Shown: piece after piece, positions 7,039 through 14,239 of the stretch
Position numbering within the stretch: position 1 is the first letter of the stretch
Layout of the letters: each line of letters starts with the position of its first letter
NCBI GenBank assembly: GCA_945903555.1
Contig: CAMDOJ010000013.1
Coordinates: 1-17,750 of the forward strand
Direction of reading: 5' to 3'
Length of the DNA: 17,750 nt
Source of the DNA: Chthoniobacter flavus
Lineage (GTDB): Bacteria > Verrucomicrobiota > Verrucomicrobiia > Chthoniobacterales > Terrimicrobiaceae
Translations under genes and position numbers: made by a program
Notes under the pieces: model-generated
What the model saw: the letters and a program-made list of their open reading frames with translations, nothing else
Database searches by the model: none
Told to the model about the DNA's origin: nothing

Positions 7039-8064
7039 ATGGAAAATCCGCAATTTCGGCGGAACCTGATACTCATCGCTGGGTTGCATATTCTGCTCAT
7101 CGCTGGGATTCTCTATTTCGCCAAACGTGAAACCCAAAAGCCGCAGGGCGATATCACTTGGGTGAATCCGGGTTCGTTCGCAGCCGCCCCCAGTAGCGCC
7201 CCCGAGCTTGCCGAAGAAGAGGAACCGGAACCGGCCCCCGAATCCAAAGACACTCCCGAGCCAACGCCTGAACCAACGCCTGAACCAACGCCTGAGCCAA
7301 CGCCTGAGCCAACGCCTGAGCCAACGCCCGAGCCAACGCCTGAGCCAACGCCCGAAAAATCCGATATCGTGGAGTCCACCCCAACGCCAACGCCAAAACC
7401 TAAGCCCACCCCTTCAGTTACCCCAAAGCCAACGCCCAAGCCAACGCCAAAATCATCCCCCAAGCCAACGCCCAAGCCCACGCCGAAGGCTTCTCCAAAA
7501 CCTTCACCGAAGGCATCGCCGAAACCCGCGCCAAAACCTTCTCCGAAGACGGCCTCTGCGGCATCGCCGAAAGCTTCGCCGAGCGGTTCAGCGAAAGCGG
7601 CGGCCTCACCTGGTTCCTCTCCGAAAGCCGATGGGGCAACGAAGGCGAAGGGAGCTTCGGGTTCATCCAAAAACGGAACAGATTCCAAAGGAAAAGCGGA
7701 CTCGGATTCCAAGGGTAAGGGGTCGTCCACCAGTGGGACCGGCACAGGAGCTAAAGCAGGCGGAGGTGGGAATGCCGACCAATTTGGATGGTATCACGAG
7801 CTCATTCATGACCGCTTTTTTAGTCAGTGGGAGCAGCCGACATCGATTTTCGAGCAGAATAAATCCTTTGTTTGCACGGTGAAGATTCGGATTCTGAAAG
7901 ATGGGACAATTTCCAGCGCCGAGATCGTTCGTGGCAGCGGAAACCCGATTATGGACACATCCGTCTTGGCGGCGCTCAAGCGCGTGTCCCGTATTGATCC
8001 GCTTCCCGGCGGCCTCGGGGCGGGAGATGGTTACACGGTGAATATCAACTTCGAGCTTCAATAA
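7039..8064 (+). CDS. tonB: TonB-family energy transducer with long EP/KP-repeat linker
   Basis: A 341-residue protein anchored by one N-terminal transmembrane helix (about 9-28). A Glu/Pro-rich stretch of PEPT repeats comes next, then a Lys/Pro-rich stretch of PKPT/PKAS repeats, then a Ser/Gly/Lys spacer. The C-terminal domain (about 247-341) carries VKIRILKDGTISSAEIVRGSG and MDTSVLAALKRV, the TonB/TolA C-terminal pattern. The acidic-then-basic proline linker mirrors that of E. coli TonB and would span the periplasm to reach outer-membrane receptors. I prefer the ATG at 7039; a TTG at 7033 overlapping the exbD stop would add two residues. No TonB-dependent receptor is present in the window, so the transported substrate is unknown. 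Confidence 0.9.
   Translation: MENPQFRRNLILIAGLHILLIAGILYFAKRETQKPQGDITWVNPGSFAAAPSSAPELAEEEEPEPAPESKDTPEPTPEPTPEPTPEPTPEPTPEPTPEPTPEPTPEKSDIVESTPTPTPKPKPTPSVTPKPTPKPTPKSSPKPTPKPTPKASPKPSPKASPKPAPKPSPKTASAASPKASPSGSAKAAASPGSSPKADGATKAKGASGSSKNGTDSKGKADSDSKGKGSSTSGTGTGAKAGGGGNADQFGWYHELIHDRFFSQWEQPTSIFEQNKSFVCTVKIRILKDGTISSAEIVRGSGNPIMDTSVLAALKRVSRIDPLPGGLGAGDGYTVNINFELQ
7261..7356 (+). repeat. Eight tandem 12-bp units in the tonB linker
   Basis: The unit CCAACGCCTGAG (variants ending GAA or with CCCGAG) is repeated eight times head to tail, each encoding PTPE. Units 1-2 end in GAA, units 3-5 and 7 are CCTGAG, unit 6 is CCCGAG and unit 8 is CCCGAA. Because 12 is a multiple of three, gain or loss of units by slippage would change linker length without breaking the frame. 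Confidence 0.95.
7381..7560 (+). repeat. Degenerate Lys/Pro codon repeats in the tonB linker
   Basis: Imperfect repeats of CCAACGCC-AAG and CC-AAG-type units encode PKPT, PKAS and PKPS motifs. They continue the proline periodicity of the preceding array but replace Glu with Lys, so the linker switches from strongly acidic to strongly basic. Sequence variation between units is larger than in the acidic array. Confidence 0.75.
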
Positions 8065-8141
8065 GCTGAAATTCCGACTGGAAATTGCCAAACTCTAGGC
8101 GGTCGTGCCTGATTTATTTTAAACCTTTTGCACTCGGCTTG

Positions 8142-8170
8142 TTGACATAAGCCCAGTCTACCAGCATAGT
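8142..8170 (+). promoter_or_regulatory. Sigma70-like promoter for typA
   Basis: A perfect -35 hexamer TTGACA (8142-8147) is followed after 17 bases by CATAGT (8165-8170), which matches four of six -10 positions. Predicted transcription would start near 8177, about 27 bases before the typA ATG. An AGGA-like ribosome-binding sequence lies about 10 bases before the ATG. This is the clearest promoter in the window. Confidence 0.65.
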
Positions 8171-8203
8171 CCGTGCCCGCTCGACGAGCAGGAAATCACA
8201 TTT

Positions 8204-10024
8204 ATGGATAAAATTCGCAATATCGCCATCATCGCACACGTCGATCACGGCAAAACAACGTTAGTGGATCAGTTGCTCAAGCACTCGGGCACGTTCCGCG
8301 TGAATCAAAAAACCGACGAGCGCATGATGGATTCGATGGATCTGGAAAGAGAAAAGGGCATCACCATCCGCGCCAAGAATGCCGCATTCCGTTGGAAAGA
8401 TTACCACGTCAATATCGTGGATACTCCCGGTCACGCCGACTTCGGCGGAGAGGTCGAGCGCATCATGAAAATGGTAGATGGAGTTCTTTTGGTGGTGGAT
8501 TCTCATGACGGTCCACAGGCCCAAACGAAATTTGTGCTTCGCAAGGCGATGGAGAACGGTCTCAAGCCAATCGTAGTCATCAATAAGATCGACCGAGAGA
8601 ACGCACGTCCGCACAAGGTTCTCGACATGGTTTTTGAACTCTTCATGGAGCTCAATGCCACCGACGAGCAACTCGATTTCCCTCACATCTACGCCAGCGC
8701 CAAGCAGGGCTACGCGATGAATGAGGTGGGTCAAGCCGCTGACAGCATGGAGCCCCTTTACGAGGCCATCATCAAGCACATCCCGCCGCCACCCGCGCCG
8801 ACGGTGGATTTCTTCCGCATGTTGGTATCGAACCTCGATTACAGCGATTACTTGGGCCGTATCGCCTATGGCCGCATCATTAGTGGCACAGTAAAGCTTG
8901 GGCAAACGATTGTTTGTATTCACCAAGGTGGCAAAAAAGAAAAAGGCAAAGTGACAGCGATCTTCTCTCATGAGGGGCTTGAAAAAGTCCAAGTTGAAGA
9001 ATCTTCGGCTGGCGACATTGTCGGCATCAGTGGATTTGAAGACGTCTTTATCGGTGAGACACTCACCGACACAGAGGAGCGTGACGCCTTGCCTTTCGTT
9101 GAGATCGATCCGCCTACTATTTCGATGAAGATTTGTGTGAATGACTCACCGCTCGCAGGACGCGAGGGCAAGCTTCTCACCGCCCGCCAGATTCGCGACC
9201 GTCTCATCAAGGAGACCCGTGGCAACGTATCGATCATCGTCAATGACACGGATGTGGCTGGTCACTTCGATGTGAAGGCCCGAGGCGAAATGCAAATTGC
9301 CATTCTCGTAGAGCAAATGCGCCGAGAGGGCTTTGAGCTTCTCGTCTCACGTCCCGAGGTGATCTTCAAGCGTGCCGAGGACGGATCTGTCCTTGAGCCA
9401 CTCGAGTCCCTCTATGTTGACGTTCCTTCCGAAAATCTCGGCGACATCCTTCAGTCCCTCGCTGGACGTAAGGCCGAGATCGTTGACATGGTTCACAATC
9501 CTCACAGCGTTCTCGTTCAAGCCGTCATCCCAACACGCGGATTGATCGGATTTGAGACGGATCTGGTCAACGTGACCAAAGGTCATGGCATCGCGAGCCA
9601 TCTTTTTAAGGAATATGGTTCCCACAAGGGCGACATTCCAAGTCGTGGAAACGGAGTGCTTGTCTCCATGGAAGCTGGAATCAGCATGGCCTATGCTCTC
9701 GCTACCATCCAAGAGCGCGGTCGCCTCTTCATTGGTGCACAGGCCGAAATCTACGAAGGTATGATTATTGGCGAGAACTCCCGTCCGGACGACATGCCGG
9801 TCAATCCTTGCAAAGCCAAAAAATTGACAAACATGCGCAGTCAAGGTGACGGCAAGGGAATCTCACTTGCTCCTCCGATCGAGATGAGCCTGGAGCGTTC
9901 TTTGGAATACATCGGCCCCGACGAATATGTCGAGGCGACACCGAAGTCCCTGCGTCTTCGTAAAAAAATCCTCGACGCCAACGCCCGCAAGCGTTCGGAG
10001 AAGTCGACAGCCATCTTCGCGTAA
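8204..10024 (+). CDS. typA: Ribosome-binding translational GTPase TypA/BipA
   Basis: A 606-residue translation-factor GTPase with the full TypA/BipA architecture, at the expected length. GTPase motifs are intact: G1 AHVDHGKT (11-18), G2 in EKGITI (50-55), G3 DTPGH (73-77), G4 NKID (127-130) and G5 SAKQG (about 164). The EF-G-like domain II and domain III/V follow, and the BipA-specific C-terminal domain carries the typical RGLIGFETDLVN and NMRSQGDGKG stretches. The protein binds 70S ribosomes and aids 50S assembly and growth at low temperature or under stress. It has its own promoter and is convergent with the PilB gene downstream. Confidence 0.97.
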   Translation: MDKIRNIAIIAHVDHGKTTLVDQLLKHSGTFRVNQKTDERMMDSMDLEREKGITIRAKNAAFRWKDYHVNIVDTPGHADFGGEVERIMKMVDGVLLVVDSHDGPQAQTKFVLRKAMENGLKPIVVINKIDRENARPHKVLDMVFELFMELNATDEQLDFPHIYASAKQGYAMNEVGQAADSMEPLYEAIIKHIPPPPAPTVDFFRMLVSNLDYSDYLGRIAYGRIISGTVKLGQTIVCIHQGGKKEKGKVTAIFSHEGLEKVQVEESSAGDIVGISGFEDVFIGETLTDTEERDALPFVEIDPPTISMKICVNDSPLAGREGKLLTARQIRDRLIKETRGNVSIIVNDTDVAGHFDVKARGEMQIAILVEQMRREGFELLVSRPEVIFKRAEDGSVLEPLESLYVDVPSENLGDILQSLAGRKAEIVDMVHNPHSVLVQAVIPTRGLIGFETDLVNVTKGHGIASHLFKEYGSHKGDIPSRGNGVLVSMEAGISMAYALATIQERGRLFIGAQAEIYEGMIIGENSRPDDMPVNPCKAKKLTNMRSQGDGKGISLAPPIEMSLERSLEYIGPDEYVEATPKSLRLRKKILDANARKRSEKSTAIFA

Positions 10025-10063
10025 ACGAAGAGGCAACCCCCCCATTTCAACATCACCTTCGGT

Positions 10064-10086
10064 CGCCTCGCCAAATCGGCGGGGCG
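10064..10086. terminator. GC-rich hairpin between convergent typA and pilB-type genes
   Basis: CGCCTCGCC (10064-10072) pairs with GGCGGGGCG (10078-10086) across a five-base loop, giving a nine-pair stem with one G-U pair on the plus-strand RNA. It sits in the 63-base gap between two convergent stop codons, where a bidirectional terminator would be expected. Neither side has a clear T-run, so it would not be a classical intrinsic terminator and might act with Rho or as a 3' end stabiliser. Confidence 0.5.
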
Positions 10087-10087
10087 G

Positions 10088-11782
10088 TCAGGTGTATTTC
10101 ACGACTTCCTCGATCGTCGAGAGTCCTTCGTAAATGGAACGGAGTCCATCCTCGCGAAGGGTATTCATTCCAAGTTCAATGGCTTTTTGGCGAATGAGAA
10201 TACCAGGAGTGCGATTATTGATCATTTCCCGAATCGGATCGGAGATTTTGAGGAGTTCGTAAATGCCCTTTCGGCCCTTGTAGCCTGTCTGGTTGCAGTT
10301 TTCACAACCTTTCCCGTAATAGAAACTCTTGTCGCCAATATCGTGAACGCTCAAGCCAAGGGAGGCGAGTACTTGTTCGCTCGGTTCATAGGCCGTGCGG
10401 CACGAAGTACAGATTTTGCGGATGAGACGTTGTGCGAGCACGCATTCCAGCGAGGCTGAAATCAGAAACGGCTCGATGCCCATATCCATCAGACGCGTCA
10501 CCGCGCCTGTCGAGTCGTTTGTGTGCAATGTAGTGAAAACCAAGTGACCTGTGAGCGAGGCTTGGATGGCGATCTGGGCGGTCTCCATATCTCGGGTTTC
10601 CCCGATCAAGATGCGATCCGGATCCTGACGAAGGAACGCGCGAAGAACGCGTGAGAACGTGAGTCCAATCGAATCGTTGATGGGAACCTGAATGATGCCG
10701 TCGATTTCGTATTCCACCGGATCTTCTGCGGTCAGAAGCTTGGAATCGATGGTATTGATTTTGCGTAAGCAGGAATAAAGGGTCGTCGTTTTTCCAGATC
10801 CTGTCGGACCGGTAACGATAAAAATGCCATTCGGCTTTTCGATGACCTCGAGGATATAGGCCATCGTTTCGGCGGGCATGCCGAGTGTTTCTAAGTCGAG
10901 ATTCACGCTCGAGCGGTCGAGCACACGTAGCACCACGCTCTCGCCGAAAGCAGTAGGCAGTGTCGATACGCGGAGATCGACTTGGCGCCCATTGATGGTT
11001 CGCTGGATACGGCCATCTTGGGGCAGGCGGCGCTCAGCGATATTGAGATTCGACATCACCTTCACGCGCGATATCACAGGCAGGGCAAGGCGGAAGGGGG
11101 GTGGATCCATTTCGTAAAGGGCACCATCCACCCGATAGCGGATTTTGAACTCGGTCTCAAAGGGCTCAAAGTGAATGTCACTGGCCCTCGCGGCGATGGC
11201 CTTTTCGAGGATGAGATCCACATACTTGATGATCGGGGCCGCATTGGCTTCCGCCGTGACCGATTGAAGATTGAAGGTGTCTGCCTCGCTTTGGTCGACG
11301 GTGATATCGTGACCGCTGTCGAGCTGGGCGAGGATTTCCTGAATGCTGGAATCTTCAGATCCGTAGTTCTCACGAATCAGATTCTGAACCCGAGAGGGAA
11401 AGGAAATGACTTGCACGATCTCTCGTCCAAGTGCGAAGCGAATATCCTCAATAGGGCGCGGATTCAATGGATCCACGAGAGCGACAAAAATAGTGTTGCC
11501 CGAAGCGGCTATCGGGAGAACGCCGTGAAGGCGAGCGAGTCCAGAGGGAATGAGACTCAATGTGGAGGCATCCGGATTGAATTCCTGCAGGCTATAGGCT
11601 TCGGCTCCCAGAGCATCTGCTAGGACTTGCTCAAATCCGCTTTCATCGACGATCTGGGCGTCCAAAATCGTTTGTTCGATCGGCTTGTGCTCAGTCTGCG
11701 AGAGGTGGGTAAGTTGCTCTGCGGTCTCCGCGGTGATGAGTCCGCGCTCTAGAAAAATATCGGTGACAAGACGGGCATCCAT
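10088..11782 (-). CDS. Type IV pilus/type II secretion assembly ATPase (PilB/GspE family), second of tandem pair
   Basis: A 564-residue secretion ATPase. The N-terminal region (about 1-145) is a GspE/MshEN-like domain, with only weak resemblance to the LGxxL...LxxQ repeats at its start. The motor has Walker A GPTGSGKTTT (325-334), an Asp box around DPVEYEIDG, Walker B RILIGETRD (390-398) and His box GHLVFTTLHTND (412-423). A zinc-binding tetracysteine follows: C458, C461, C493 and C496. Such hexameric ATPases sit at the cytoplasmic face and power pilin or pseudopilin polymerisation. It starts six bases after the stop of the upstream paralogue, so the two are surely cotranscribed. No pilC, pilT or pilin gene is in the window, so pilus or secretion use cannot be decided. 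Confidence 0.92.
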   Translation of the reverse strand: MDARLVTDIFLERGLITAETAEQLTHLSQTEHKPIEQTILDAQIVDESGFEQVLADALGAEAYSLQEFNPDASTLSLIPSGLARLHGVLPIAASGNTIFVALVDPLNPRPIEDIRFALGREIVQVISFPSRVQNLIRENYGSEDSSIQEILAQLDSGHDITVDQSEADTFNLQSVTAEANAAPIIKYVDLILEKAIAARASDIHFEPFETEFKIRYRVDGALYEMDPPPFRLALPVISRVKVMSNLNIAERRLPQDGRIQRTINGRQVDLRVSTLPTAFGESVVLRVLDRSSVNLDLETLGMPAETMAYILEVIEKPNGIFIVTGPTGSGKTTTLYSCLRKINTIDSKLLTAEDPVEYEIDGIIQVPINDSIGLTFSRVLRAFLRQDPDRILIGETRDMETAQIAIQASLTGHLVFTTLHTNDSTGAVTRLMDMGIEPFLISASLECVLAQRLIRKICTSCRTAYEPSEQVLASLGLSVHDIGDKSFYYGKGCENCNQTGYKGRKGIYELLKISDPIREMINNRTPGILIRQKAIELGMNTLREDGLRSIYEGLSTIEEVVKYT

Positions 11783-11788
11783 GGTGAT

Positions 11789-13480
11789 TTATTCGAGATC
11801 CGACATCGTGGTGCTGATGACTTCGTCTGCGGTGGTCATGCCGGAGAGAACCTTGCGCACACCGTCTTCGCGAAGCGTGCGCATGCCGAGTTCCCTGGCC
11901 CGTTGGCGGAGAGCTATAGTGGAGGCGTTGTTGTTGATCATGTTTCTCACTTCGTCATCGACCAAGAACATTTCAAAGATGCCCATCCGGCCGCGAAATC
12001 CTTTGCCGCGACACTTGTCGCATCCGATGGGGCGCATGACACTGGCCTGTTTGAGCATGCCTGGTTCGACCTGAAGGGCGGCCATCTCGTATTCGGTGAG
12101 TTCTCCGGCAGCTCTACAGAAAGTGCAGAGTTTTCTAACGAGACGTTGGGCGACAACAGCCCGCACGGAACTGGATACAAGGAAGGGCTTGATCCCGATA
12201 TCCACCAGACGCGCGATAGCACTCGGGGCGTCATTTGTATGAAGTGTGGAGAGAACCAAGTGACCCGTGAGAGACGCATTCACAGCAATGCTGGCCGTTT
12301 CGTAGTCGCGAATCTCACCGATCATGATAATATTCGGCGCTTGGCGCAGCATCGACCTCAAGGCGGCGGGAAACGTCATGCCGATGCTGGCGTTGACCGG
12401 AACTTGGTTGATGCCGTTCATCTGATACTCGACAGGATCCTCGACCGTGATGAGCTTGCGATCCGGCTTGTTCATGTAATTCAGACAACCATAGAGGGTG
12501 GTTGTTTTCCCCGAGCCGGTAGGGCCGGTAACGAGAATGATGCCGTCGGGAAGGGCGATGCATTGCTCAAACTTGGCTTGATCGTCCGAGAGAAAGCCTA
12601 AGTCGGGAAGGCCGAGCATGAGCGAGGTTTTATCTAAAATTCGCATCACGACGCTTTCGCCATGAACGGTCGGGATCGTCGACACGCGAAGGTCCACCGA
12701 CTTGTCCCCAAGTCGAATCTGGATGCGACCGTCTTGGGGGAGACGTCTTTCGGCTATGCTCATCGAGCGCGACATGATTTTGATTCGGCTCACTATCGCT
12801 GAATGCAAGCGCTTGGGCGGCGCCTGCATTTCTTGAAGAACGCCATCAATGCGAAAACGGATGCGAAGCTTCGTTTCCAGTGGCTCGATATGAATGTCGC
12901 TGGCCCGGTTTGTATAGGCTTCAAGTAAAAGCAGGGAAACAAGTTTGATGATTGGAGCATCCCCTTCTTTCTCGGTTTCATCATCATCCTCCTTGGATTC
13001 CGTGCCCGATGGCAGAGTGACTCCCTTGAGGAGGGCTGAGGCGGCGTCATCGGCATCGCCATAATACCTTATAATTAATTTTTTAACCGCCTCCTGGGTG
13101 GAACAAACAAACTCGATCTCGCGACGCAATTTGTAAGTAATCCCGTCCATGTTATGCATGGCCATGGGATCGCTGAGTGCAATGATGAGAATGCCGTCAC
13201 GCATCCCGATCGGGATCGCTTGATACCGTCGTGCGTCATCGGCATCTAGGAGATCAATGAGTTTGCGATCGACTTGCGTATTTTCGAGGTCAACAAATTC
13301 CATGCTGTTCTGCGCAGCAAGCGTTCGCGCGACATCCAACTCGGAGATGACGCCGTTTTGAACGAGGGTAGAAACAAGGCCGTCGGGACCCATGTTGGAG
13401 CGTGCATTCTCGACTTGAGCGAGGGTTACCATTCCAAGGTCACGTAGGATTTCAACTATGTAATCGTCGTTCTGAGACAC
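11789..13480 (-). CDS. Type IV pilus/type II secretion assembly ATPase (PilB/GspE family), first of tandem pair
   Basis: A 563-residue paralogue of the following gene. The N-terminal domain (about 1-145) has a better MshEN-like pattern (GLVSTLVQNGVISELDVARTLAAQ family style), a fold that in some PilB proteins binds c-di-GMP. An acidic linker (161-172, rich in Glu/Asp) leads to the motor: Walker A GPTGSGKTTT (319-328), Walker B NIIMIGEIRD (383-392) and His box GHLVLSTLHTND (406-417). The zinc cysteines are C452, C455, C487 and C490. The usual RQDPD before Walker B is RQAPN here. Translation starts at GTG (13480): an in-frame stop lies about 50 bases upstream with no ATG between. No Shine-Dalgarno sequence precedes it. 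Confidence 0.92.
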   Translation of the reverse strand: MSQNDDYIVEILRDLGMVTLAQVENARSNMGPDGLVSTLVQNGVISELDVARTLAAQNSMEFVDLENTQVDRKLIDLLDADDARRYQAIPIGMRDGILIIALSDPMAMHNMDGITYKLRREIEFVCSTQEAVKKLIIRYYGDADDAASALLKGVTLPSGTESKEDDDETEKEGDAPIIKLVSLLLLEAYTNRASDIHIEPLETKLRIRFRIDGVLQEMQAPPKRLHSAIVSRIKIMSRSMSIAERRLPQDGRIQIRLGDKSVDLRVSTIPTVHGESVVMRILDKTSLMLGLPDLGFLSDDQAKFEQCIALPDGIILVTGPTGSGKTTTLYGCLNYMNKPDRKLITVEDPVEYQMNGINQVPVNASIGMTFPAALRSMLRQAPNIIMIGEIRDYETASIAVNASLTGHLVLSTLHTNDAPSAIARLVDIGIKPFLVSSSVRAVVAQRLVRKLCTFCRAAGELTEYEMAALQVEPGMLKQASVMRPIGCDKCRGKGFRGRMGIFEMFLVDDEVRNMINNNASTIALRQRARELGMRTLREDGVRKVLSGMTTADEVISTTMSDLE

Positions 13481-13482
13481 GA

Positions 13483-13488
13483 AGTATA
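13483..13488 (-). promoter_or_regulatory. Possible -10 element very close to the first PilB-type start
   Basis: On the minus strand TATACT (five of six -10 positions) ends only two bases before the GTG start at 13480. If used, transcription would begin at or just inside the start codon, giving a leaderless message. That agrees with the missing ribosome-binding site. The -35 position (TTTAAG with a 17-base spacer) is poor, so this stays tentative. Confidence 0.25.
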
Positions 13489-13548
13489 ATAAGGGCGGGC
13501 TTTTACTTAAAGTGCGGGGCAGGGTAAGTCAACGCAAGGTGTGCGATA

Positions 13549-14217
13549 TTACAACGGCGGAGTGGTTATCGCGATAAGCGCAAGATGGCGGCCGGTGCGG
13601 CCATTTTCTCGGCGATAAGAATAATACAAATCAGGATTCGTGGCTGTGCAACGACCGCAATCGTGGATTTCTGTCAAGCCGGCGGCCAGGGCTTGATCTC
13701 GGATATCGGCAGCAAAATCGATTTCATAGTGGGGGGGGCGGATGCAGGGCGAAATTTGCATGATGATATCGCTTGGGATCGCTGTAATCGTTTTGCAGAG
13801 GGTCTCGATGGTTTGAGTTACGATGCCGAGCTCTGTGCCCTTACGTCCCGAATGGGCCAATGCGATGCCTCGGGCGTGTTTGTCCACCAGATAGACAGCG
13901 GCGCAATCGGCAACGTAAATGCCAAGGCAAAGGTTCGCTTCGGTAGTGACAAGGGCGTCGCAGTCCGGCACGGGATAAGGCGTCCCCTTGGTCACAATCC
14001 GGACATGAGCGCTGTGGACTTGATCGGCTTGAGCTAAGGGCATGTCTACGAAGCCGGCTTTCTCGATGGTTAAAAGATGGATCGACTTCAGACGGTCAAG
14101 GGCGACTTGCCGGTCGGCTAGAACATCGACGTCCGTTGCGCGCTGGATAAAAGCCGCGCGAATGTTTGGCAACGCGAGGCTGGGAAATGTCTCAAAGGGG
14201 CATAAGGTATCGGCCAT
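13549..14217 (-). CDS. pgeF: PgeF/YfiH-family laccase-domain protein (peptidoglycan editing factor)
   Basis: A 222-residue protein of the multicopper polyphenol oxidase/YfiH (DUF152) family. Metal-site residues are present: H68 in QVHS, C105 in ADCAAVYLVD and H122 in AHSGRKGT (the family usually reads AHAGWRGT). The SPCIRPPHYEI block and the closing YYSYRRENGRTGR are also typical. In E. coli this family removes wrongly incorporated amino acids from UDP-MurNAc precursors; other members have been assigned purine nucleoside activity. It starts 22 bases after the TolC-like stop on the same strand, so the two are likely cotranscribed. It is slightly shorter than many members at the N-terminus but keeps the whole core. 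Confidence 0.9.
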   Translation of the reverse strand: MADTLCPFETFPSLALPNIRAAFIQRATDVDVLADRQVALDRLKSIHLLTIEKAGFVDMPLAQADQVHSAHVRIVTKGTPYPVPDCDALVTTEANLCLGIYVADCAAVYLVDKHARGIALAHSGRKGTELGIVTQTIETLCKTITAIPSDIIMQISPCIRPPHYEIDFAADIRDQALAAGLTEIHDCGRCTATNPDLYYSYRRENGRTGRHLALIAITTPPL

Positions 14218-14239
14218 CGAGGCGATCGAGTTGCGGATG

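Noticed and set aside
7113..7745. A 210-codon minus-strand frame of Gly/Val/Ser repeats
   Set aside because: It is the antisense shadow of the tonB Pro/Glu/Lys repeat region; its repeats mirror the 12-bp units and it has no start signal.
8094..8120. Possible terminator after tonB (AGGC/GCCT followed by T-rich sequence)
   Set aside because: The stem is only four pairs with a six-base loop, too weak to call.
8261..8992. A 243-codon minus-strand frame inside typA
   Set aside because: It lies antisense to the highly conserved GTPase domain and shows only His/Arg/Asp-rich texture.
11903..12601. A 232-codon plus-strand frame antisense to the first PilB-type ATPase
   Set aside because: It overlaps the Walker A/B region of the real gene and has no recognisable fold.
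13512..13532. TTGACT on the minus strand upstream of the first PilB-type gene as a -35 box
   Set aside because: No acceptable -10 hexamer lies 16-18 bases downstream (TAAGTA matches only two positions).
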